DNA of 64,000 nt from Pararhizobium sp. A13 (GCF_040126305.1 NZ_CP149510.1:2243001-2307000); one strand, 5' to 3'. Shown: positions 43,047 through 51,768, counted from the first letter of the stretch. Made by a program: numbers and translations. The notes: generated from the letters alone by a model not told the origin.

Positions 43047-43715
43047 TCAATCGTGGTCGTGGTCGTGATGCGACGGCAGGTCGAGGCCGAAGGTCTTGGT
43101 GAGATCGGCCACCTGCGCCGGGCTGAGATAACGGGGGTTGAGGTTGCGCAGCAGCAGATAGAGCTTCGCCGTCTCCTCCAGTTCCTCCGTCGCGAAAACC
43201 GCCGCCTCCAGGCTGTCGCCGGCAACGACCGGCCCGTGATTGGCCAGAAGCACCGACGAATATTTCCCCGCCAGCCCGCGGATCGCGTCGGCCACGGCCG
43301 GATCGCCGGGACGGTAATAGGGCACCAGCGCGGTTTCGCCGGCACGCATGAGATAATAGGGCGTCATCGGCGGCAGGGCGGCGCGCGGATCGATCTCCGG
43401 CAGCATGGTCAGCGCCACCGCGTGGGTGGAGTGAAGATGGACAATGGCGCGGGCGCTGCCGCGTGTGTCATAGAGGGCAGTGTGAAGCGGAATTTCCTTG
43501 GTCGGCTTGTCGCCGGACAGAAGCCGGCCTTCGGCATCCAGCCGTGAGATGCGGGCCGGGTCGAGGAAGCCGAGCGAGGCGTTCGTCGGCGTCACCAACC
43601 AGCCGCCATCCTCCAGCCGCTGCGATATATTGCCTGACGAACCGGGCGTCAGCCCGCGCTCGAACAGCGAGCGGCCGTAGCGGCAGATTTCCTCACGCAG
43701 GCGCGCGTCTGACAT
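43047..43715 (-). CDS. otnC: 3-oxo-tetronate 4-phosphate decarboxylase
   Basis: A 222-residue class II aldolase-family enzyme. The zinc ligands are in IVHLHSTHAVA and LLANHGPVVAG, the glutamate in GDKPTKEIPLHTALY, and the phosphate-binding loop is TPGSSGNIS. These match OtnC, which decarboxylates 3-oxo-tetronate 4-phosphate to dihydroxyacetone phosphate. The tail HHDHDHD is unusually metal-binding. It lies with the LacI gene on the minus strand, between the ABC operon and the MFS-ltnD-otnI-otnK operon. Confidence 0.9.
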   Translation of the reverse strand: MSDARLREEICRYGRSLFERGLTPGSSGNISQRLEDGGWLVTPTNASLGFLDPARISRLDAEGRLLSGDKPTKEIPLHTALYDTRGSARAIVHLHSTHAVALTMLPEIDPRAALPPMTPYYLMRAGETALVPYYRPGDPAVADAIRGLAGKYSSVLLANHGPVVAGDSLEAAVFATEELEETAKLYLLLRNLNPRYLSPAQVADLTKTFGLDLPSHHDHDHD

Positions 43716-43731
43716 TGCAGTTCCTCCGGTA

Positions 43732-44736
43732 TTAGGCGGTTGCCCCTTCGATCAGTTCAAAACCGAGATCGACGACCTGGGGTGGCGCATTGGTGACGAC
43801 CAGCTGTGCTGCCACTTGTCCGGTCGCGACGCGCGGCGTGCGGATGGTCGACAGCGGCTGCGGCGTCGCGCGGCCGATATCGAGGCCGTTATAGCCGAAA
43901 ATGGCGAGCTGCGAGGGGATCGAAATCCCCCGCGCCAGACAATGAAAATAACCGCCCAGCGCCATGTCGTCGTTTGAGAAATAAACGGCGTCGAGATCGG
44001 GCGTTCGGGCGAGCAACAGCTCCAGCCCCAGCCTCCCGTTCTCCACGGACGATGCTCCGGAGAGAATTTCGCGGTCGGCGAGGGGCGCATCGCCCGCCGC
44101 GAGCGTTTCGCAAAAGCCGGAAAACCGCTTGCCGGCGCGGGTATCGCGGTTGAGGTCGTGACCGACATAGCCGATCCGGCGATAGCCCCTCTTGAACAGA
44201 AAGGCGGCACTTTCGCGTCCGGCCGCGCGGTTCGAGAAACCGACCGCCATATCGAGAGCATTACCGTCCACATCGAGCATTTCCACGATCCGGCAACCGC
44301 TCGCGCGCAGCATCTTCACTGTGCCCTCGGTGTGCTCGTATCCCGCCAGCATGACCGCCGCCGGCCGCCAGGCGAGCATCGCGGCCGCAAGCGCTTCCTC
44401 CTTCTCCGGATCATAATCGGTGACGGAGAAAACCGCCTGGTACCGGTTTTCCTCGAGAATGGCACTGGCGCCGCGCAGCACATCGGGAAAGACGATGTTG
44501 GACAGCGAGGGAATGACGAAGGCTACAAGACGCGAACCGGTGGAGGCCAGCGTTCCCGCGATCCGGTTCGGCACATAGCCCAGCCGCTCGACCGCAGCCA
44601 TCACCCGGTCCCGGGTCTTGCCGGAAAACGAACCGTGGTTGCGCAGCACGCGCGACACCGTGCTCTCGCCGACACCGGCCGCGTCTGCGACCTCGGCAAG
44701 CGTTACCGTCGCCTGATGTTTGAATTCCACAGTCAC
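43732..44736 (-). CDS. LacI-family repressor of the tetronate cluster
   Basis: A 334-residue LacI protein with N-terminal helix-turn-helix VTLAEVADAAGVGESTVSRVLRNHG, hinge helix VPNRIAGTLASTGS and a periplasmic-binding-protein-like sensor domain (AFVIPSLSNIVFPDVL, YFSNDDMALGGYFHC). The start is GTG at 44736 or 44730. It is divergent from the MFS symporter gene, with three operator-like palindromes between them, and is followed by otnC after 16 bases. The inducer is probably a tetronate or a pathway intermediate. Confidence 0.92.
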   Translation of the reverse strand: MTVEFKHQATVTLAEVADAAGVGESTVSRVLRNHGSFSGKTRDRVMAAVERLGYVPNRIAGTLASTGSRLVAFVIPSLSNIVFPDVLRGASAILEENRYQAVFSVTDYDPEKEEALAAAMLAWRPAAVMLAGYEHTEGTVKMLRASGCRIVEMLDVDGNALDMAVGFSNRAAGRESAAFLFKRGYRRIGYVGHDLNRDTRAGKRFSGFCETLAAGDAPLADREILSGASSVENGRLGLELLLARTPDLDAVYFSNDDMALGGYFHCLARGISIPSQLAIFGYNGLDIGRATPQPLSTIRTPRVATGQVAAQLVVTNAPPQVVDLGFELIEGATA

Positions 44737-44839
44737 TCTTGAACCCAGCGCTTTCGGGCGGCTTCCTCACCGGCGGCATGTCCACGCGATGATGCACCGG
44801 CACCATTTTTCACCGCTGCCGCCAAGAAGCAAGATTTTT

Positions 44840-44855
44840 TTGGCAGCGCTACCAA
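44840..44855. promoter_or_regulatory. LacI-type operator O1 (one mismatch)
   Basis: TTGGCAGCGCTACCAA is a LacI-family palindrome with central CG and one imperfect pair. It is the first of three sites in 70 bases. Confidence 0.8.
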
Positions 44856-44862
44856 TTTCATG

Positions 44863-44878
44863 TTGGCAGCGCTGCCAA
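44863..44878. promoter_or_regulatory. LacI-type operator O2 (perfect)
   Basis: TTGGCAGCGCTGCCAA is a perfect 16-base palindrome of the LacI-family type. Its centre is 23 bases from that of O1. Confidence 0.85.
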
Positions 44879-44893
44879 AATGGATTAATGAAA

Positions 44894-44909
44894 ATGGCAG
44901 CGCTGCCAA
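44894..44909. promoter_or_regulatory. LacI-type operator O3
   Basis: ATGGCAGCGCTGCCAA keeps the perfect 14-base core TGGCAGCGCTGCCA. Its centre is 31 bases, about three helical turns, from O2 and 67 bases before the symporter gene. Confidence 0.85.
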
Positions 44910-44975
44910 AAAATGGCTTGGCGTGCCGCGGGAGGACCGACAGGAGACCGCGGCAACAATTGGAGGAGAGAAATC

Positions 44976-46292
44976 ATGACGCTGCAAACGCAGGCGCCAG
45001 TCGATGGCGCGTACGCCGCACAGGCGGTGGAAGACCGTGCCTATGGCAAGGTATTCTGGAGAATCGTTCCCTTTTTGATGCTGTGCTACGTGGTCGCCTA
45101 TCTCGACCGCGTCAATGTCGGCTTCGCCAAGCTGCAGATGTCGAGTGAACTCGGCCTCTCGGAGGCGGCCTACGGCATCGGCGCAGGCATTTTTTTCATC
45201 GGCTATTTTCTGTTTGAAGTGCCGAGCAACATCATCATGAACAAGGTCGGCGCGCGGGTGTGGATTGCCCGTATCATGGTCACCTGGGGCATCATTTCCG
45301 CCGCCTTCATGTTCACCTCGTCTGAAACCGTCTTTTATGTCCTGCGTTTCCTGCTGGGCGTCGCCGAAGCCGGATTTTTCCCCGGCATCATTCTATACCT
45401 GACGTCCTGGTATCCGGCGCACCGCCGCGCCAAGATCATCACCACGTTCATGTCGGCGATCCCGATATCCGCCATTTTCGGCAACCCGCTTTCGGGCCTC
45501 TTGATGGACAGCTTCCACGGAACGCACGGTCTTTCCGGCTGGCAGTGGATGTTCCTCATCGAGGCCATTCCGGCCATCCTTTTCGGCGTCGCCACGTTCT
45601 TCTACCTCGATGATAACATCCGGGCCGCGAAATGGCTGGACGAAGACGAAAAGCGCGTGCTGACGGCCAATATCGAAGCGGAGAACCGGGCCAAGGCCTC
45701 GAGCCCCCACAGCATTGCCGGAACCCTGACGGACCGCCGGGTCTGGCTGATGTGCCTGATCTATTTCTGCTTCGTGCTTGGGCAATACGGCCTGAATTTC
45801 TGGATGCCGTCCATCGTGAAGGCCTCGGGCGTCACCGGAAACCTCAATATCGGCCTGATTTCCGCGATCCCCTATATCTGCACCTTCTTCGCCATGCTGG
45901 CGCTCGGACGCTCCGCCGACCGGCTGCGCGAACGGCGGTGGCACCTCGTCATCCCCGCCATCATCGCCGCTGGTGGTTTTGTCGCGGCAACGACGGCGAC
46001 AAGCACGACCGTCTCAATCGTCTGCCTGTCGCTGGCCGCCGCGGGCGCCATCAGTTGCGCGCCACTCTTCTGGTCGCTTCCGACGGCATTTCTCGCCGGC
46101 ACGGGCGCTGCCGCCGGCATTGCCTGGATCAATTCGGTCGGCAACCTCGCCGGGTTCCTCGGGCCGTTTCTGGTCGGCTATCTGAAGGACTTCACCGGCA
46201 CCAACAGCGCCGGCATGTATCTTCTGGCCGCAGCGCTGGTGATCGGTTCGCTGGCCGTGTTGACGGTGCCAGCGAAAACCGTCAATCGCTAG
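44976..46292 (+). CDS. MFS anion:cation symporter, sugar-acid type
   Basis: A 438-residue transporter with twelve hydrophobic segments, of the ACS family (tartrate/galactonate/phthalate porters). Typical motifs are YVVAYLDRVNVGFAKLQM in segment 1 and RFLLGVAEAGFFPGIILYLTSWYP. The start at 44976 follows TTGGAGGAG. It heads an operon with ltnD, otnI and otnK, so it probably imports L-threonate or another tetronate by proton symport. Confidence 0.9.
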   Translation: MTLQTQAPVDGAYAAQAVEDRAYGKVFWRIVPFLMLCYVVAYLDRVNVGFAKLQMSSELGLSEAAYGIGAGIFFIGYFLFEVPSNIIMNKVGARVWIARIMVTWGIISAAFMFTSSETVFYVLRFLLGVAEAGFFPGIILYLTSWYPAHRRAKIITTFMSAIPISAIFGNPLSGLLMDSFHGTHGLSGWQWMFLIEAIPAILFGVATFFYLDDNIRAAKWLDEDEKRVLTANIEAENRAKASSPHSIAGTLTDRRVWLMCLIYFCFVLGQYGLNFWMPSIVKASGVTGNLNIGLISAIPYICTFFAMLALGRSADRLRERRWHLVIPAIIAAGGFVAATTATSTTVSIVCLSLAAAGAISCAPLFWSLPTAFLAGTGAAAGIAWINSVGNLAGFLGPFLVGYLKDFTGTNSAGMYLLAAALVIGSLAVLTVPAKTVNR

Positions 46293-46299
46293 ACATCGC

Positions 46300-46327
46300 C
46301 CCCTCCGGGTGGACGCATCCGGAGGGG
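46300..46327 (+). repeat. Hairpin between symporter gene and ltnD
   Basis: CCCCTCCGG and CCGGAGGGG form a nine-pair stem seven bases after the symporter stop. There is no T-run; it may tune the ratio of symporter to enzymes. Confidence 0.5.
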
Positions 46328-46362
46328 CAGCTCTTCCCCTCACAAGACTGGAGAACATCGTC

Positions 46363-47307
46363 ATGTCACCGCTTGCTGAAAACTCAGGCCCCGCCGTTGT
46401 CGCGGCCGTCATCGGTCTTGGTTCCATGGGGCTTGGAATGGCCCGGTCGATGAAGCGCGCAGGTCTCGACGTTGTTGGCTATGACATCACGCCTGCGGCG
46501 GTGGATCGCTTCATCGCCGACGGCGGACGTGGCGCAGCAACACTCGCCGGCGCGGCAAAGGACGCCGACATTGTCGTTTCCGTGGTCGTCAACGGCGCGC
46601 AGACCGATGCCGTGCTGTTCGGCCCGCACGGCGTCGCGGGCACGATGAAGCCCGGAGCCGTCTTCATCTCGTCGGCAACCATGGATCCCGCTGTCGCGCG
46701 TGATCTGGCGCAACGGGTGGAGGCCCTCGGCCTGCATTATCTCGACGCGCCGATTTCGGGCGGCGCGGCCAAGGCGGCGCGTGGCGAACTGACGATCATG
46801 GCCTCCGGCTCCAAACAGGCTTTCGACACGGCCCGCCCGGGTCTCGACGCCATGGCCGGCAAGGTCTACGAGCTCGGCGACGCGGCCGGAACTGGTGCTG
46901 CCTTCAAGATGATCAACCAGCTTCTCGCCGGCGTGCACATCGCAGCCGCCTGCGAGGCCATAACCTTCGCCGCTAAGCAGGGCCTGGACCTCGACAAGGT
47001 CTATGAGGTGATCACGGCTTCGGCCGGCAATTCATGGATGTTCGAAAACCGCGTGCCGCATGTGCTGGCCGGAGACTATACTCCCCTCAGCAGTATCGAG
47101 ATTTTCGTCAAGGACCTCGGCATCGTCCAGGATATGGCCCGCTCGGAGCGCTATCCGGTGCCGCTGGCGGCCGCTGCCCTGCAGATGTATCTCGCCGCCT
47201 CGGGTGCCGGCATGGGCCGTGACGACGATTCCTCGCTTGCGCGCCTCTACGCCCAGCTCTCGGGCGCAACATTGCCCGGTGCGGCCAAAGAGCCAGAGAA
47301 GCCGTAA
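46363..47307 (+). CDS. ltnD: L-threonate dehydrogenase
   Basis: A 314-residue beta-hydroxyacid dehydrogenase. The NAD loop is VIGLGSMGLGMARSM, the substrate loop DAPISGGAAKAARGELTIM and the catalytic lysine is in FKMINQLLAGVHIA. Sequence and neighbours fit LtnD, which oxidises L-threonate to 2-oxo-tetronate. It is followed by otnI after 12 bases. Tartronate semialdehyde reductase is a close paralogue; the otn genes decide for LtnD. Confidence 0.9.
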   Translation: MSPLAENSGPAVVAAVIGLGSMGLGMARSMKRAGLDVVGYDITPAAVDRFIADGGRGAATLAGAAKDADIVVSVVVNGAQTDAVLFGPHGVAGTMKPGAVFISSATMDPAVARDLAQRVEALGLHYLDAPISGGAAKAARGELTIMASGSKQAFDTARPGLDAMAGKVYELGDAAGTGAAFKMINQLLAGVHIAAACEAITFAAKQGLDLDKVYEVITASAGNSWMFENRVPHVLAGDYTPLSSIEIFVKDLGIVQDMARSERYPVPLAAAALQMYLAASGAGMGRDDDSSLARLYAQLSGATLPGAAKEPEKP

Positions 47308-47319
47308 AGGAACGCCAAC

Positions 47320-48096
47320 ATGCCGGTTTTCGCCGCCAATCTGACGATGATGTTCAACGAATGGCCGTTCCTCGACCGCTTCGACGCCGCGGCCGATGCC
47401 GGCTTTTCCGCCGTCGAATATCTCTTTCCCTATGAAGCTACGCCGGAGGCAATCGCCGAGCGGCTTGCTCGCAACAATCTGCAGCAGGCCTTGTTCAACC
47501 TGCCGCCGGGCGACTGGGCAGCCGGCGAGCGGGGTATCGCGGCCCTTCCCGGACGGTTCGAAGCATTGAAGTCGGATGTGGAGCGGGCGCTGGACTATGC
47601 GGCAGCGACAGGCGTGAAGCGGCTGCATCTGATGGCCGGTCACGCCGACCCTCATGACGAGGACGCGGCATCCCGTTATCGGCAATCCGTGAGCTATGCG
47701 GCAGGCCGCGTCGCCGAAAGCGGCATTGACCTGCTGCTGGAGCCCATCAACGGCCGCAACATGCCGGGATATTTGCTCAATGATTTCGGTATCGCGGAAA
47801 AGCTGATCGCGGACCTGGGCTTGCCTAACCTGAAGCTTCAGTTCGACATCTATCATCGCCAGATCCTTCACGGCGACGTCGTCATGGCCTTGCGCCGCCT
47901 CCTGCCGATCATCGGCCACATCCAGATTGCCAGTGTGCCGTCACGCAACGAGCCGGACGGGGAGGAGTTGAACTATCCCTATCTGTTCGAGGAAATCGAC
48001 CGGATCGGTTACGGCGGCTTTGTCGGCTGCGAATACATCCCCAGGGGCCACACGCTGGACGGCCTCGAGTGGTTCAGACCTTTTGCACGGAGCTAG
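47320..48096 (+). CDS. otnI: 2-oxo-tetronate isomerase
   Basis: A 258-residue hydroxypyruvate-isomerase-like (beta/alpha)8 protein. Metal-binding and catalytic glutamates lie in DLLLEPINGRNMPGY and GFVGCEYIPRGHT, and the histidine in FDIYHRQI. OtnI isomerises 2-oxo-tetronate to 3-oxo-tetronate. It lies between ltnD and otnK with very short gaps. Confidence 0.92.
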   Translation: MPVFAANLTMMFNEWPFLDRFDAAADAGFSAVEYLFPYEATPEAIAERLARNNLQQALFNLPPGDWAAGERGIAALPGRFEALKSDVERALDYAAATGVKRLHLMAGHADPHDEDAASRYRQSVSYAAGRVAESGIDLLLEPINGRNMPGYLLNDFGIAEKLIADLGLPNLKLQFDIYHRQILHGDVVMALRRLLPIIGHIQIASVPSRNEPDGEELNYPYLFEEIDRIGYGGFVGCEYIPRGHTLDGLEWFRPFARS

Positions 48097-48099
48097 CTG

Positions 48100-49380
48100 A
48101 TGACCATCCTGCTTGGATCGATCGCCGACGACTACACGGGCGCGTCAGATCTCGCCAACACGCTGACCAGAAACGGCCTTCGCACCGTGCAGACGGTCGG
48201 CATTCCCGACCCGTCCCTGGCGCTGCCGGACGTCGACGCGGTCGTCGTCTCGCTGAAAATCCGCTCGGTCGCGGCCGCTGACGCCGTGGCTGCGGCGACG
48301 CAAGCCGAACGGTGGCTGCGCAAGCGGGGGGCGGCCCACGTGCTTTACAAGATCTGCTCGACCTTCGATTCCACCGATGCCGGCAATATCGGTCCGGTGA
48401 CGGAGGCCCTGAGTGCTACCGCCGGCGGCGGTTTGGTGCTGGTTACGCCCGCCTTTCCGGAAACGGGACGCACCGTCTATCTCGGCCATCTTTTCGTCGG
48501 CGGGCAACCGCTGAACGAAAGCCCGCTCAAGGATCATCCCCTCAACCCGATGCACGACGCCAATCTGGTGCGGGTCCTCGCTCGGCAATCGCGCGGCGCC
48601 ATCGGGCTTGTCGATCTGGCGGCCGTCGCGGCCGGACCCGGCGCCGTCAAGGCGAGGCTCGATGCCCTGCGCACGGCCGGCGTCACCGCGGCCATCGCCG
48701 ATGCGATTTTCGAGCGGGATCTTGAAACGCTCGGCGAAATGGCGCTCGAAACTCCGGTGTCCACCGGCGCATCGGGCCTCGGGCTTGGCCTTGCCCGCGC
48801 GCTCGTCCGCTCCGGCCGGGTATCTTCCGCGGTCACGACAACGGCGGACGCCATTCGCCCCGTCGGCGGGCTTTCCGCGGTCGTTGCCGGCAGTTGTTCC
48901 AAGGCAACGCTGCGCCAACTCGACGTCGCCGAACGGTCGATGCCCCTTCTGCGGCTCGACCCGGAAAAACTGCTTGCCGGTCCGGACGAAATTTCCGCGG
49001 CGATTTCCTGGGCCGGAGACCGCATTTCCGCCGGCCCCGTCGTCGTCGCCGCGAGTGCGTCGCCGGAAACCGTGTCCCGGCTGCAATCGCAATACGGACG
49101 TGAGGCCTCCGGCCACGCGATCGAAACCGCGACGTCGGTCATCGCCGCCGAACTGGTGGCAAGAGGCGTGCGGCGCCTGGTCGTCGCCGGCGGCGAAACC
49201 TCGGGTGCCGCGGTCGACAGGCTCGCCATTCCCGCATTTCTGATCGGCCCGGAGATTGCGCCCGGTGTGCCGGTGCTGCGCACGGTCGGCAATGCGCAGG
49301 GCGACATGCTGCTGGCGCTGAAATCAGGAAACTTCGGAGGCGACGATTTCTTCATCGCCGCGCTGGCGATGATGCACTGA
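48100..49380 (+). CDS. otnK: 3-oxo-tetronate kinase
   Basis: A 426-residue four-carbon acid sugar kinase. The N-terminal SIADDYTGASDLANTL motif and the C-terminal nucleotide-binding region LVVAGGETSGAAVDRL are diagnostic of the former DUF1537 family. OtnK phosphorylates 3-oxo-tetronate at C4 for OtnC. It starts three bases after otnI and is the last gene of the operon. Confidence 0.93.
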   Translation: MTILLGSIADDYTGASDLANTLTRNGLRTVQTVGIPDPSLALPDVDAVVVSLKIRSVAAADAVAAATQAERWLRKRGAAHVLYKICSTFDSTDAGNIGPVTEALSATAGGGLVLVTPAFPETGRTVYLGHLFVGGQPLNESPLKDHPLNPMHDANLVRVLARQSRGAIGLVDLAAVAAGPGAVKARLDALRTAGVTAAIADAIFERDLETLGEMALETPVSTGASGLGLGLARALVRSGRVSSAVTTTADAIRPVGGLSAVVAGSCSKATLRQLDVAERSMPLLRLDPEKLLAGPDEISAAISWAGDRISAGPVVVAASASPETVSRLQSQYGREASGHAIETATSVIAAELVARGVRRLVVAGGETSGAAVDRLAIPAFLIGPEIAPGVPVLRTVGNAQGDMLLALKSGNFGGDDFFIAALAMMH

Positions 49381-49455
49381 CGGGGGAGGGGGGCTGCGCC
49401 TCAGCTCTTACAGCGCCGCGCGGCAAATATGACCCAAGACAGGGGTGTGGGGACA

Positions 49456-49523
49456 CCCCCCTCTGCCCTGCCGGGCATCTCCCCCTCAAGGGGGGAGATG
49501 TCACGAAGTGACGGAGAGGGGGG
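49456..49523. repeat. Rhizobial nested hairpin repeat
   Basis: The outer arms CCCCCCTCT (49456-49464) and AGAGGGGGG (49515-49523) enclose an inner stem CATCTCCCCC/GGGGGAGATG (49476-49500) and a small GTCAC-GAA-GTGAC hairpin. This composite is a common intergenic repeat of rhizobia. Here it separates otnK from the convergent WYL regulator. Confidence 0.75.
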
Positions 49524-49579
49524 ATGCCCAACACTGTCGGTACTGTGAGATATGACGCGCAAAGGACGCCGGAGCAACC

Positions 49580-50296
49580 TCAACTGGTCGCATCGAACCC
49601 CGTCGCCGCCACGCTGTTCACCCGCCATCCGCTGATCCACAGATCCCGCAAGCCGTCGCCTTCGCCGCGAAAATGGCTGTCCGTCGCCTCGCAATGTTCC
49701 ACCCGGTCGGCACGGAAATTGCGGATGGCGGTGCGCAGTTCGCACCAGGCGACCACTACCGCCGTCGCCGAATAGTAGATCAGCGCCAGCGGCCGGATCG
49801 TGCGCTGGCTTGGCCTCCCGAATTCGTCGCGATAGTCGATGAGCAGTTTCTGCTCGTCGCGGATCGCCCGGCGCACCAAGGCGAGGTCGAGCCCCGAGGG
49901 GGACGGCGCGATCGTGCCCCAGGCATGCAGGGCGTTGGAGCGCATGGCCTGCCTGAGCGGCGCGGGCATGGCGCCGGCGATCTTCTGGTTGACGCGCTTG
50001 GCGGCGTCCTTCAGTTCCTCGTCGCCGGTGCGCTCCAGTAGCGCCAGCGCCAGCACGATCGCCTCCGTCTCCTCGATCGAAAACATCAGCGGCGGCAGGT
50101 CGAAGCCGGGCCGGAGAATGTAGCCGATGCCGCGCCCGCCCTCGATCGGCACCCGCACCGCCTGAAGCGCTGCAATGTCGCGGTAGATCGAACGGACGGT
50201 GACTTCGAGGCTTTCGGCGATCTGCGCGGCCGTCACCGGCTTTGTCTCCAGCCGCAGGATCTGGATGATCTCGAACAATCGCGACGCCTTGCGCAT
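49580..50296 (-). CDS. WYL-domain (YafY-type) transcriptional regulator
   Basis: A 238-residue protein with an N-terminal helix-turn-helix (ASRLFEIIQILRLETKPVTAAQIAESLEVTVRSIYRDIAAL) and a C-terminal WYL ligand region (IDYRDEFGRPSQRTIRPLALIYYSATAVVVAWCELR). YafY-type WYL proteins are generally autoregulators and regulators of a divergent gene. The LysE-family exporter is divergent here. Confidence 0.9.
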   Translation of the reverse strand: MRKASRLFEIIQILRLETKPVTAAQIAESLEVTVRSIYRDIAALQAVRVPIEGGRGIGYILRPGFDLPPLMFSIEETEAIVLALALLERTGDEELKDAAKRVNQKIAGAMPAPLRQAMRSNALHAWGTIAPSPSGLDLALVRRAIRDEQKLLIDYRDEFGRPSQRTIRPLALIYYSATAVVVAWCELRTAIRNFRADRVEHCEATDSHFRGEGDGLRDLWISGWRVNSVAATGFDATS

Positions 50297-50330
50297 GGAC
50301 CAGCTTTTTCCTCATTGCGCGAAACGCTCC

Positions 50331-50348
50331 TGACAGAACACTGTCAGT
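50331..50348. promoter_or_regulatory. Palindromic operator between WYL regulator and LysE genes
   Basis: CTGACAGAACACTGTCAG is a perfect inverted repeat with seven-base arms. YafY-type WYL regulators are known to bind TGACAG-N4-CTGTCA sites, and the position in the divergent gap agrees. Confidence 0.75.
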
Positions 50349-50434
50349 TGGGTGACGCTATACCACGTCCTCAAGTGTTTGAAAAACAAACGCTGCGCTC
50401 ATTACGCACATCTCTTGATAGACGGACAACTGAC

Positions 50435-51073
50435 ATGACCTATGCGGAAAATCTCTGGCTCTTCTTCACCCTTCTCTTTGGCATTATCATCGTTCCCGGC
50501 ATGGACATGGTCTTCGTCATGGCCAATGCGCTGACGGGCGGCCGGGCGTCGGGGCTGACGGCGACGGCGGGCATCATGGCGGGTGGTGTCTTCCATACGC
50601 TCTATGCGGCGCTCGGCGTCGGCCTGCTGCTGCACATGGTGCCGCAACTCTTCAACGTGCTGCTCCTGCTCGGGGCCGCCTATATCGCCTGGATCGGCTT
50701 TTCCCTGGTGAGAAGCAGCATCGCTATCGCCTCGGTCGAGCCGGGCGCCCGGCTGTCGCTCTGGACGAGCTTTCGCCGCGGCGCCTTGACCAGCATCCTC
50801 AATCCCAAGGCCTACCTGTTCATGCTGGCCGTCTATCCGCAGTTTCTGAAACCGCAGTTTGGCCCTCTGTGGTCTCAGGCGCTGACCATGGCGATCATGA
50901 TCTCGGTCACCCAGCTGGCGGTCTATGGCAGCCTTGCGCTTGCCGCCGGGCGCAGCCGCGACATGCTGGTCGCCAGCCCGCGCGCGACGGCCCTGGTCGG
51001 CAAGTCGGCCGGCGTGGTGCTGATCGTCGTCGCCGCACTGACCGCCTGGCAGGGCTGGACGTCCGTTGCCTGA
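50435..51073 (+). CDS. LysE/RhtB-family exporter
   Basis: A 212-residue membrane protein with six hydrophobic segments. The conserved motif PGMDMVFVMANALTGGRASGL after the first segment and the later FRRGALTSILNPKAYLFMLAV are typical of LysE/RhtB amino acid and metabolite exporters. The ATG at 50435 was chosen since the family begins there. The exported compound is unknown. Regulation by the divergent WYL protein is likely. Confidence 0.9.
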   Translation: MTYAENLWLFFTLLFGIIIVPGMDMVFVMANALTGGRASGLTATAGIMAGGVFHTLYAALGVGLLLHMVPQLFNVLLLLGAAYIAWIGFSLVRSSIAIASVEPGARLSLWTSFRRGALTSILNPKAYLFMLAVYPQFLKPQFGPLWSQALTMAIMISVTQLAVYGSLALAAGRSRDMLVASPRATALVGKSAGVVLIVVAALTAWQGWTSVA

Positions 51074-51258
51074 AGGCTGCACCACAGAAACTTGAGTTAA
51101 AAACTCCTGTTAATTCAGGCTGTTGCAGCAGGCGGTTATAAACTCGATCTCAAAAAAATGTTACTTCCTTCGTGAACGCAAAATGCAATCATGCCGGCGC
51201 ATCGAGAGGAATGGCCGCGTCAGTATCTGTCACGGCTATGTCGGACAGGGAGAATTTC

Positions 51259-51699
51259 ATGAAATTGAGAGCCGTGCTTTTTGCAATCGCCATTGCCGGT
51301 GTTGCCGGCGCCGTTACGGCAGCAGACGAACCGCAGGTGCTCCGCCAAGGGCTGATGAAGGGGGTAGGCCAATCGATGGGCGCGCTCGTCGCCATCGCCA
51401 AGGGCGAAAAACCCTATGACGGCGCCGTGGTCACGGCGTCGCTGGAAACGATCAGCAAAAACGTCAAGGCCTTCCCCGATCAGTTCCCGGCAGGTTCGGA
51501 AACCGGAATGGAATCGGAAGCCAGCCCGAAGATCTGGGAGAACATGGACGACTTCAAGGCCAAGGCCGCCAAGCTTGGCACGGATGTCGACGCGACACTC
51601 GCCCAGCTTCCGGCGGACCAGGCGGCTGTCGGCGCAGCGCTCGGCGCTATCGGCAAGAATTGCGGCGGCTGTCATGAGACCTACCGCCTCAAGAAGTGA
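51259..51699 (+). CDS. Cytochrome c' (class II cytochrome c)
   Basis: A 146-residue periplasmic protein with signal peptide MKLRAVLFAIAIAGVAGAVTA, four-helix-bundle composition and the single C-terminal haem motif CGGCHETYRLKK, the layout of cytochrome c'. Such proteins bind nitric oxide or transfer electrons. The ATG at 51259 follows AGGGAG. A second c-type cytochrome gene follows after 101 bases. Confidence 0.9.
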   Translation: MKLRAVLFAIAIAGVAGAVTAADEPQVLRQGLMKGVGQSMGALVAIAKGEKPYDGAVVTASLETISKNVKAFPDQFPAGSETGMESEASPKIWENMDDFKAKAAKLGTDVDATLAQLPADQAAVGAALGAIGKNCGGCHETYRLKK

Positions 51700-51734
51700 G
51701 ACGGCGGGTCGCATTCGCCAGAATATATAATCCT

Positions 51735-51768
51735 TTGGCGCGCCGGGTCTGAGCCTGGCGCGCCAAAA
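51735..51768 (+). repeat. Hairpin between cytochrome genes
   Basis: TTTGGCGCGCC (51735-51745) and GGCGCGCCAAA (51758-51768) form an 11-pair stem with a 12-base loop. There is no T-run; it may stabilise or limit the shared transcript. Confidence 0.55.

Noticed and set aside
49456..49523. Nested GC-rich stems considered as a non-coding RNA
   Set aside because: The composition matches a known type of dispersed rhizobial intergenic repeat, and no promoter is evident.
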